DNA from: Frankia nepalensis
GTDB taxonomy: Bacteria; Actinomycetota; Actinomycetes; Frankiales; Frankiaceae
Reading direction: 5' to 3'
DNA: 64,000 nucleotides
Assembly (NCBI RefSeq): GCF_016786325.1
Contig: NZ_JADWYU010000096.1
Span: 56,152 to 120,151 of the forward strand
Every line of letters begins with the position of its first letter. The first letter of the stretch is position 1. The notes below the pieces were generated by a model, which made no database searches, was not told the origin of the DNA, and worked only from the letters and a program-made list of their open reading frames with translations. Of this stretch, positions 22,199 through 29,799 are shown piece by piece. Made by a program: the position numbers and the translations under genes.

Positions 22199-24700
22199 TC
22201 AGGTGGTGTCCGCGGGTGTCGCGAGGACGGCGAGCAGGTCGCGTTCGATGGCCGGTGCCTGTTCGGGGAAGTGCTCCAGAAGGGCGCGCAGGTTGGGCAG
22301 GGATGGTTCGGTGTCACTGTCAGCGTCGCTGAGCTGCGGCAGGTGCTGGAGGAACGCGGCTCGCAGCGCGGCCCAGGTCGCCGGGTCGTGGAAGAGGACC
22401 TTCAGCGGCGTGTCGAGGGTGTAGATGGGCCGCGCCGGCGTCGGGATGTCGTATTCCCAGTGGTGGTGGCCTGGGCCGACGTGGACGGTGAGGTCGTCCG
22501 GATGGCGCGGGAGGACCACGTCGGCGGTCGTGCCGCTGGGGATGGTGACGTCGACGGTCATGCGACGGCCGGGATCGTGCCGCCAGGCGACGCCTGCCCG
22601 TCCGTGCGGGGTGTCGTGAGTGACGGTCGCGTGCGTGAGCCCGCCGCCGGGTTGAGGGATGATCCGGATGCGGCGGTAGCCGGGTTCGGCGGGCGTAAGG
22701 CCGCCGACGACGCGGTGCAGCCAGTCAGCGATCGCGCCGAGGGCGTAGTGGTTGAGCGAGGTCATGCCGGTGTCGTGTAGCGACCCGTCCGGTGTGATGG
22801 CGTCCCACCGTTCCCAGATCGTCGTCGCGCCCTGGGTCACCGGGTAGAGGAACGAGGGGCATTCGGTCTGGAGCAGCAACCTGTAGGCGGTGTCGAGGTG
22901 GCCGGTGCGGCTCAGGGCGTGGGCGACCAATGGTGTGCCGGCGAAGCCGGTGCTGATCCGGTACTTGGCCTTGGTGACCAGGTCGGCGAGCCGGCGCCCA
23001 GCCCGCTGCTGCTGGTCGGGGCGGAGAATGTCGAAACAGATGGCCAGGGCGTAGGCGGTGACGGTGTCGTTCGCGACCAGGCCGGCGGGGGTGACCCACT
23101 CGTCGCGGAACGCCGCGCGGACGCGCTGGTGCAGCGTCGAGTACCTCGCGGCGTCCTCGGTGCGGCCCAGGGCGTCGGCGGCCTGGGCGAGCTCGCTGGT
23201 GGTCCTGCACAGGTAGGCGCAGGCTACAAGGTAGGCGTCGGTCTTTCCGCCGGCCGGGTTGGTGGGTGGCGCGTCCGGGTCGAGCCAGTCGCCGAACTGG
23301 AAACCCGAGTTCCACAGGCCCCGCTCGTCGAGCATGTCCTCGACGCTGTCGATGAACGCGGTCATCGAGGCGTACTGGCGGGCGAGGATCTCAAGGTCGC
23401 CGTACTCCTGGTACAGCGCCCACGGCAGGCTGACGGCGGCGTCTCCCCACAGCGCAGTCGGGGTCGTGATCGGCATCGACAGCGCGTCCGGGACAACAAG
23501 GGGTACGTAGCCCTTCTCCCGTTGCTCGGCCGCGAGGTCGGCGAGCCATGAGCCGAGCAGGTCATGGACGTCGTAGAGGAACGCGGCGGTGGGGGCGAAC
23601 GCGTTGAGGTCGCCGGTCCAGCCCAGGCGTTCGTCACGTTGCGGGCAGTCGGTCGGCACGCCGACGAAGTTTCCGCGCATGGACCAGACGACGTTGCGGT
23701 GCAGCTGGTTGACGAGCTCGTTCGAGGTCTCGAACCAGCCGGTCCGGCGCAGGTCGCTGTGCACGACCACCGCCCGCAGCGCGTCCGCGTCGAGCTGCCC
23801 GGGCCAGCCGTCGACCTCGACGTAGCGGAACCCGTGGAACGTGAACCGCGGCTCCCACGTCTCCGGGTCGGCGTCGCCGCGCAGGGTGTACCGGTTGGTC
23901 GCGAGCGCGGTGCGGTTGGTGCGGAAGTCGATCTCGCCGTCGATAAGCGTCTCGGCGTGCCGCAGAGTGATCGTGGCGCCGGGCTCGCCCTGGACGGTGA
24001 GGCGGACCCAGCCGGACAGGTTCTGGCCGAAGTCGACGACGGTACGCCCCGCCGGGGTGGTGAGGATCTTGACCGGCGCCAGCTGTTCGATCCGCCGGAT
24101 CGGCGGCGCCTGCGGGGCGATCAGGATGTCCAGGTCGTGCTCGACGACCTCGACCGGCGACCAGCCGGCGTCGTCGAAGCCGGGTTCGCTCCAGCCGTCC
24201 GGGTGGCATCGCGCGTCGTAGGTCTCGCCGTCGTAGATGCCGTCGGCCAGGACCGCGCCGGTGCCCGCCCGCCAGTCGGCGTCGCTGCCGACGGTCTCGG
24301 CCCGGTCGCCGTAGTCGAGGTCGAGCCGCAGGAACCCGGCTGGGCGATCGGCCCACAGACCCCGTCGGCCTTCCTCCCAGGTCAGCCGGCCCACCGCCCA
24401 GCCCTCGCCCAGGATCGCGCCGAGCGCGTTCGCGCCCTCGACCAGCAGACCGGTGACGTCGTGACTGCTTACGACCAGCCGGTGCCGGTAGGACGTCCAC
24501 CCCGGGCACAGGACCTCGTCACCGACCCGGCTCCCGTTCAGATGTGCCTCGACCAGCCCCAACGCGGTGACGTGCAGGGTGGCTGACCGCAGGCCAGGGC
24601 CAACGGTGAACTCTCGGCGCAGATACGGCGCCGGGGCCGGCCCCTGCCCAGTGGGGTGAGCAGGCGCGGCAATGAACCTGGCGGTCCATGAGGGGGACAC
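22199..24700 (-). CDS. GH78 alpha-L-rhamnosidase
   Basis: The 833-residue protein has the GH78 layout: an N-terminal beta-sandwich (about 20-180, with LHVTALGLVEAHLNG and LCPGWTSY), a second beta domain with VVDFGQNLSGW near residue 220, an (alpha/alpha)6 catalytic barrel from about 330, and a C-terminal beta domain from about 690. The catalytic segment PTDCPQRDERLGWTGD lies near residue 350 and TIWERWD near 630. The family releases terminal alpha-L-rhamnose from flavonoids, saponins and polysaccharides. There is no signal peptide, so substrate must be imported. GTG 24700 has GAGG six bases upstream. Rhamnose freed here could feed the sugar-acid pathway at 47-57 kb. Confidence 0.93.
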   Translation of the reverse strand: MSPSWTARFIAAPAHPTGQGPAPAPYLRREFTVGPGLRSATLHVTALGLVEAHLNGSRVGDEVLCPGWTSYRHRLVVSSHDVTGLLVEGANALGAILGEGWAVGRLTWEEGRRGLWADRPAGFLRLDLDYGDRAETVGSDADWRAGTGAVLADGIYDGETYDARCHPDGWSEPGFDDAGWSPVEVVEHDLDILIAPQAPPIRRIEQLAPVKILTTPAGRTVVDFGQNLSGWVRLTVQGEPGATITLRHAETLIDGEIDFRTNRTALATNRYTLRGDADPETWEPRFTFHGFRYVEVDGWPGQLDADALRAVVVHSDLRRTGWFETSNELVNQLHRNVVWSMRGNFVGVPTDCPQRDERLGWTGDLNAFAPTAAFLYDVHDLLGSWLADLAAEQREKGYVPLVVPDALSMPITTPTALWGDAAVSLPWALYQEYGDLEILARQYASMTAFIDSVEDMLDERGLWNSGFQFGDWLDPDAPPTNPAGGKTDAYLVACAYLCRTTSELAQAADALGRTEDAARYSTLHQRVRAAFRDEWVTPAGLVANDTVTAYALAICFDILRPDQQQRAGRRLADLVTKAKYRISTGFAGTPLVAHALSRTGHLDTAYRLLLQTECPSFLYPVTQGATTIWERWDAITPDGSLHDTGMTSLNHYALGAIADWLHRVVGGLTPAEPGYRRIRIIPQPGGGLTHATVTHDTPHGRAGVAWRHDPGRRMTVDVTIPSGTTADVVLPRHPDDLTVHVGPGHHHWEYDIPTPARPIYTLDTPLKVLFHDPATWAALRAAFLQHLPQLSDADSDTEPSLPNLRALLEHFPEQAPAIERDLLAVLATPADTT

Positions 24701-24784
24701 GGGACCTCAATCCTTCGGCAGGACGCCGGAAGCGGTGGCTGCCTCCGCGGCCCTGGTAGTCGTGCCGTGGCCGGCAGGCGATGG

Positions 24785-27172
24785 TCAGGCGGTGGCCGCG
24801 GTCAGGGTGATCGTGCTGGCGCAGCGGATGTCGTCGCTGCCGAAGCCAGCCAGCACGGTCACCTCACCGGCTTCGATGCCCCGTGTGCCGTCGAGGTTCG
24901 TGTAGAAGAGCCGCTCGACCGGGGCTTCGAGAGTGGCCGTCGTACGCTGGCCCGCCGCGAGCGCGAGGCGGGCGAAGCCGATCAGCTGGCGGACAGGGCG
25001 GACGATGGTGGCGGCCCCGTCGCGGGCGTAGAGCTGCACGACAGTCTCGCCGTCGACGGTGCTGGTGTTCGTCACGACGAGCCGGGCTCGGATGATCCCG
25101 TCGGTCTCCTCGATCGCCGGTCCGGCGGAGTCGTCGAGGGTGACGTCGAAGGTGCTGTAGGACAGGCCGTGGCCGAAGGCGTAGAGCGGGCTGCTGTCGG
25201 CGAGGTCGTTGTAGCCGTGCCGGGTGCCGGTGGGGTGGCCGTAGCCGCTGCCGTGGTGGTGCCCGTGGTAGACCGGCAGCTGGCCGAGGTGGCGGGGGAA
25301 CGTGCTGGGCAGCTTGCCACTCGGGTTTACCAGGCCGAAGACCGCGTCGGCGATCGCCTCGCTGGCCTCCTCTCCGAGCAGCGGCGCGAGCAGCACCGCG
25401 TTCGACGCTTGTGCGACGGCGTCGAGCAGCAGCGGCCGTCCGGAGACGACGACGGTCACCAGCGGCTTCCCGGTCGCCGCGAGCAGCGCGATGAGCTCGG
25501 CTTGGTCGCCCGGCAGGGCGGGCTCGGCGGTCGACTGGCCCTCACCAGCGGTGTTGTTACCGACCCAGCCGGTCCGCTCGCCGACCACGGCGATGACGAT
25601 GTCGGCACCTGCCACCGCCTGCTCAACAGCGAACTGGTCCAGCTGGTACGCGGCGTCCGGCTCGAACCGCCCGAGCGGGACGTGCTCGATGGACGGGTCG
25701 ATCCGCCGCAGCGCGTCGAGCACGGTGGGCATGTCGGGGTGGATCCGCTGTACCTCCACCTCGAACCTGTCGTCGATGCCCGGCATCCGGGTCTGGAAGA
25801 TGTCGGTGAAGACAAAGGTCGCCGGGTCGACGCCGGGGATCTGCCCGGTCATCACCGCGATCATCCCCAGTGGCACCTCGGCGTTCGAGACCGAGGTGTA
25901 CGCGCCGAAGTGGATGCGCAGCTCGTCAGCCGCGGGGCCGACCACAACGACCCGACCACCGCGGGGCATGAGAGGCAGCGTCCCGTCGTTGTCGAGCAGG
26001 ACCAGGCCCCGCTCGGCGACGGCGCGACGTACCGCCGCCGCCTCACCGCGATCCTGGGCCGTGGGCGCGGACGTAGCGCCAGGCGCCGTCATCCCCGGGA
26101 TGAGTCCGGCTCGTGCCTTGGCGGCGAGCACCCGGGTGACGGCCGTGTCGATGACCCGCTCGTCGAGCCGGCCACCGCGGACCTCCTCGACCAGGTGGGA
26201 GTAGTTCGTGTCGCCGGGAAGCTCGACGTCGAGACCGGCGCTGACCGCCTGGACGGCGGCCTGGGCCGGCGAGTCCGCGGTGTGGAAGAACCGGGTCTGC
26301 AGGGTGACAGAGTCGTAGTCGCTGACGACGACGCCGGTGAAGCCGAGCTGGTCGCGCAGCAGTTCGGTGAGCAGCCAACGGTCCGCGACGCAGGGAACAC
26401 CGTCGATCTCGTTGTAGGAGTTCATCACGGTCGCGAGGCCGGCCTCGGCGATCGCGCGGCGGAACGGCTCGGCGTACTCGTCGACGAGCGCGCGGCGCCC
26501 TAGCTGGGTGACGGCCTGGTTGAGGCCGCCTTCGGAGGCGCCGTAGCCGACGAAGTGCTTTCCGGTGGCGAGCAGTCCTGACTCGCCGTCCGCGCCCTGG
26601 ATGCCGCGCACGAAGGCGACGGAGAACTGCGCGGCGAGTTCGGGGTCCTCGCCATAGGTCTCGTGTACCCGGCCCCACCGCGGGTCGCGAGCCAGGTCCA
26701 TGACCGGGGAGAACAGCAGGTGGACTCCGGTCGCGCGCATGTGGGCGGCGGTCACGGTGGCCGCCTGGGTCACCAGCGACGGCTCCCAGGTCGCCGCCTG
26801 TGCCCAGGAGGTCGGGAACTGCGACCCGGACGCGTGCAGGAAGCCGTTGATGCCCTCGAAATGCACCAGCGCGCCGATGCCGAACGGCGCGACCTCCCGG
26901 ATCGCGGCCTGAACACGTTCGAGGTCGGATCGCAGGCTTTCCGTGTCGTGGCCGAGGAACCAGGCCAGCGAGAGCTGGCCGACGCCGTGTGGCCGCAGCC
27001 CCGATAGCAGGCTGAGGTCGAGTTCAGGGCTCGCCGCGTCCAGGCTGGCGCCGGGCTGTTGCGTGATGAGGTCGGTGACGGCGAACCCGGTGAGCTGGGC
27101 GACCTTCTGTTCCAGCGTGAGCCGGGAGACGAGATCCGAGACCTTCTCGGGCGTCCACGTGCTGGCGGTCAT
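24785..27172 (-). CDS. GH3 beta-glucosidase-type enzyme (operon distal copy)
   Basis: The 795-residue enzyme has the GH3 N-terminal barrel (about 1-370), the (alpha/beta)6 sandwich (about 380-600) and a C-terminal fibronectin III-like domain (about 680-790). The nucleophile is D285 in VVSDYDSV; the substrate-binding KHFVGYG motif is near residue 200. No signal peptide is seen. Its ATG overlaps the stop of the Gfo/Idh gene (ATGA), so the two are coupled. It is distinct from the other GH3 at 34972-37437, probably with different linkage specificity. A relic of a third copy lies at 18.4-18.7 kb. Confidence 0.93.
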   Translation of the reverse strand: MTASTWTPEKVSDLVSRLTLEQKVAQLTGFAVTDLITQQPGASLDAASPELDLSLLSGLRPHGVGQLSLAWFLGHDTESLRSDLERVQAAIREVAPFGIGALVHFEGINGFLHASGSQFPTSWAQAATWEPSLVTQAATVTAAHMRATGVHLLFSPVMDLARDPRWGRVHETYGEDPELAAQFSVAFVRGIQGADGESGLLATGKHFVGYGASEGGLNQAVTQLGRRALVDEYAEPFRRAIAEAGLATVMNSYNEIDGVPCVADRWLLTELLRDQLGFTGVVVSDYDSVTLQTRFFHTADSPAQAAVQAVSAGLDVELPGDTNYSHLVEEVRGGRLDERVIDTAVTRVLAAKARAGLIPGMTAPGATSAPTAQDRGEAAAVRRAVAERGLVLLDNDGTLPLMPRGGRVVVVGPAADELRIHFGAYTSVSNAEVPLGMIAVMTGQIPGVDPATFVFTDIFQTRMPGIDDRFEVEVQRIHPDMPTVLDALRRIDPSIEHVPLGRFEPDAAYQLDQFAVEQAVAGADIVIAVVGERTGWVGNNTAGEGQSTAEPALPGDQAELIALLAATGKPLVTVVVSGRPLLLDAVAQASNAVLLAPLLGEEASEAIADAVFGLVNPSGKLPSTFPRHLGQLPVYHGHHHGSGYGHPTGTRHGYNDLADSSPLYAFGHGLSYSTFDVTLDDSAGPAIEETDGIIRARLVVTNTSTVDGETVVQLYARDGAATIVRPVRQLIGFARLALAAGQRTTATLEAPVERLFYTNLDGTRGIEAGEVTVLAGFGSDDIRCASTITLTAATA

Positions 27173-28287
27173 GGTTGCGTCGCCTCTTCCTTTTGGACGT
27201 CGCCCGGCGCGGACGAGTTCTCGCCGGCCGGCCGCAAGAATGCGAGGTCGGGGGTCGGGTAGCGCAGGCCGATCTGGGCGCGCACGGCGTCGAGCGTCCG
27301 CAGTACGGACACGGACTCCGCCAGCGGCATGACGTCGCTGTCCAGGTGTCCGGCGCTCAGCTGTTCGTGGACGTGGCGGATCTGGTGGTGCAGGCCGCCG
27401 CCGGCCCGGTCGTGCGGTTTGACCGAGCCCGTGTCCGCCTCGCCAATGCCTGCGGGGTCAAGGGTGGCTGGCAGGTGCAGGTGCTCGGTGCCAGCTGGGC
27501 TGCGGACGACCAGCCCGTCCGGGCAGTGCATCATCGCGGGCAGCTCGATGCTGCCGTCGGTGCCGGAGATCCGGCCAGTGCAGCCGAGACTCGCGCGCAG
27601 GGAGGCCTTCGCGAGCGCCACCGCGCCGGCCCGGTAGCCCATCAGGATCGCGACGTGCTCGTCGACGCCGGTCTCGCCAAGCTCGCCGACAGCGCTGACC
27701 TGGTCGGGCTCGCCGAGCAGCATGCTGGCCAGCGAGATCGGGTAGACGCCGAGATCGAGCAGCGCGCCACCGCCCTGGGCGGGGTCGAACAGCCGGTCAC
27801 CCGGCGTCGCCGGCAGTTGGAAGCCGAAATCGCCGTCGACGGCCAGCACGGTCCCGATCGCGCCCGCCGCGACCAGCTCCCGGATCCTGACGTAGGCGGG
27901 CAGGAAACGGCTCCACATCGCCTCCATCAAGAATCGGCGCTGCGCACGAGCCGCTGCCACCATCTCGGCTGCCTGCGCCGCGTCCATGGCGAACGGCTTC
28001 TCGCACAGCACGCCACGTCCCGCTTGTAGGAAGAGCAACGTGTGCGGATGGTGATGGGACGCCGGGGTGGCGACGTATACAAGGTCGACATCATCGTCGG
28101 CGGCGAGTTCCTCGTAGGAGCCGTACCTGTGTCGGGGCGGGATCGCGAACCGCTCGCCGAACTTGTCGGCTGTCTGGTGCTGGCGTGAGCCGACGGCGAC
28201 GAGCTCGGCGTCGGGCAGCCGGCCCAGCGCCGCGGCGAACCCGCTCGCGATGGCACCGGTGCCCGCGATTCCCCACCGGAACGACAT
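27169..28287 (-). CDS. Gfo/Idh/MocA-family oxidoreductase
   Basis: The 372-residue protein has an N-terminal NAD(P)-binding Rossmann fold (WGIAGTGAIASGFAAAL) and the family segment CEKPFAMD near residue 95, the lysine/proline pair lining the active site. These enzymes oxidise or epimerise sugars, sugar acids or glycosides; some perform 3-keto-glucoside chemistry, which would suit a glycoside operon, but this is inference. ATG 28287 follows GAGGGATGT. It is coupled to the downstream GH3 by a four-base overlap. A degraded C-terminal copy exists at 16315-16760. Confidence 0.9.
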   Translation of the reverse strand: MSFRWGIAGTGAIASGFAAALGRLPDAELVAVGSRQHQTADKFGERFAIPPRHRYGSYEELAADDDVDLVYVATPASHHHPHTLLFLQAGRGVLCEKPFAMDAAQAAEMVAAARAQRRFLMEAMWSRFLPAYVRIRELVAAGAIGTVLAVDGDFGFQLPATPGDRLFDPAQGGGALLDLGVYPISLASMLLGEPDQVSAVGELGETGVDEHVAILMGYRAGAVALAKASLRASLGCTGRISGTDGSIELPAMMHCPDGLVVRSPAGTEHLHLPATLDPAGIGEADTGSVKPHDRAGGGLHHQIRHVHEQLSAGHLDSDVMPLAESVSVLRTLDAVRAQIGLRYPTPDLAFLRPAGENSSAPGDVQKEEATQP

Positions 28288-28338
28288 GAGACATCCCTCG
28301 TTGCCCAGACCGATGGCCGGGCGTGGCGTGATGATCCG

Positions 28339-28373
28339 ACGCGGCCCGGCCGGTCAGAAGGGCCGGGCCGCGT
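28339..28373 (-). terminator. strong 13-bp stem-loop between binding-protein and oxidoreductase genes
   Basis: ACGCGGCCCGGCC (28339-28351) pairs perfectly with GGCCGGGCCGCGT (28361-28373) across a nine-base loop, 17 bases after the binding-protein stop. Such hairpins after binding-protein genes often protect upstream mRNA or attenuate readthrough, giving more binding protein than downstream enzymes. There is no U-run, so partial rather than full termination is likely. Confidence 0.7.
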
Positions 28374-28389
28374 GGCGTGGGCGGACGGG

Positions 28390-29712
28390 TCAGCCGGTGG
28401 CGAGCAGGAACGCCCTCTTCGCCGGATCCCACAAGTAGATGCGCGGTGGGATGTTGCCGTTCGGCGTCTGGCGGCTGTATGTCGCGGCGTCGGTGAACGT
28501 CGGGACGTGGAAGGTGCCCAGGGAGAAGGCGGCGTCCTGGAAGGACTTGTAGGTGAGGTCCTTGCCCGCCTTCTTGGCGATGGCCTGGAAAAGGGCCAGG
28601 TAGCGGCAGGCGACCGATTCGGACGTGCCCCACGCGGGCTGATCGGGGGGCGTGAACGCCGGGTCGATGATTTTGCCCTTGAGTTCGGGCATCGCGGCCT
28701 CGATCGTGGGGAGACACGTGTTGATGGCCGGGTCGGTGTAGTTGGCGTCCTGTCCGATCGTCAGCGAGTCGCGCAGCACGCTCAAGTCGCTGTCGCGGTT
28801 GCTGAAGATGTAGGAGCCAACGGTGTTGACGCTCGCGAACAGCAGGCGGGGGCGGTAGCTGGTCTTCTGGAGCTCGGCGGGGAACGCCGCCTGGGAGCCG
28901 CCGACGACGAGCACGGTGTCCACGCCCGCGGACTGGAACTTCTGGATGAAGACGTTCAGCTGCGATGACACCGCGGCCGGGTCCTTGAGGTCGGCGTCGA
29001 GGACACCGGTCTCGGTGACGGGGATGTTCTTGGCGCGCAGGGCTGGCAGGACGACCTCGTCCAGGGTCGGCTGGTCGTCGCGGTAGGCGACGATGGCGAG
29101 CTTCTTGCCGGTCAGGACGCCCTTGTCGATAAACAGCTGCAGACCTTGGCCAAGCTCGTCGCCACCCCGGAGGTCGGAGATCCAGGGCGCCTGAGCCTTG
29201 GCGTAGCGCTCGGCGTTGAGGTCACCGCCGAGGACCAGCGTCTTGTGGGTCTGGACGTAGCAGTTCACGTCGTCGGCGTTGAGGCTGCCGAGGACGGCGA
29301 AGACCTTCTCGTCCTCGGTCAGCCGCACGCAGGTCTCCTGCGCGCCTGTGGGCGAAATGACGTCGACAGCGCCGAACACCGGAATGATCTTTCGGCCGTC
29401 GATGCCGCCATCTTTGTTGACCTTGTCGACGAGGGCGGTGAACACGGCCTGGTAGTCGCCGTGGTCGACGTCGAGGAACTGCTTGACCTTGGACAGGTCC
29501 GGATAGACGAAGCCAATCTTGATGCTGTCGGCGGTCACCCCGGGCGCGATCGCCGGCGCCGGCGGGGCCGGATACGCCTCGGCGGTGGTGGCGCCAACCG
29601 GCGGTTTGTCGGCCTCGTCGTTCGGCTTGACGCTGCAGGCGGTGACGGCGAGGGCGACGGCTCCCGCGAGGACTAACGCGCTGTATCTGCGAGCGCGGCG
29701 ACGTGAGGTCAT
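28390..29712 (-). CDS. Liv-type (HAAT) ABC transporter substrate-binding lipoprotein
   Basis: The 440-residue protein begins with arginines (MTSRRRARR), a hydrophobic stretch and the lipobox LAVTAC with C26 as the lipidated residue. A proline-rich tether follows, then a type I periplasmic-binding fold (IKIGFVYPDLSK onward) as in branched-chain amino-acid binding proteins. ATG 29712 is chosen since TTGGAG precedes it and an upstream start at 29757 would bury the signal. It is the extracellular receptor for the fused permease/ATPase proteins encoded just upstream. Given the glycosidases around it, the ligand is probably a plant glycoside or aglycone rather than an amino acid; that is inference. 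Confidence 0.9.
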   Translation of the reverse strand: MTSRRRARRYSALVLAGAVALAVTACSVKPNDEADKPPVGATTAEAYPAPPAPAIAPGVTADSIKIGFVYPDLSKVKQFLDVDHGDYQAVFTALVDKVNKDGGIDGRKIIPVFGAVDVISPTGAQETCVRLTEDEKVFAVLGSLNADDVNCYVQTHKTLVLGGDLNAERYAKAQAPWISDLRGGDELGQGLQLFIDKGVLTGKKLAIVAYRDDQPTLDEVVLPALRAKNIPVTETGVLDADLKDPAAVSSQLNVFIQKFQSAGVDTVLVVGGSQAAFPAELQKTSYRPRLLFASVNTVGSYIFSNRDSDLSVLRDSLTIGQDANYTDPAINTCLPTIEAAMPELKGKIIDPAFTPPDQPAWGTSESVACRYLALFQAIAKKAGKDLTYKSFQDAAFSLGTFHVPTFTDAATYSRQTPNGNIPPRIYLWDPAKRAFLLATG

Positions 29713-29799
29713 CTGACAGAACTCCAAGAGAGGGATACGGCTAAATGCACGGTTCACATGACAGGCGGCGGCGCACTGGCGCCTGGGCAGTGCGTCGGG

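Noticed and set aside
24767..26503. A 578-codon plus-strand open frame opposite the GH3 gene
   Set aside because: It is antisense to the nucleophile and sandwich domains of the GH3 enzyme; such shadows are expected at this GC content.
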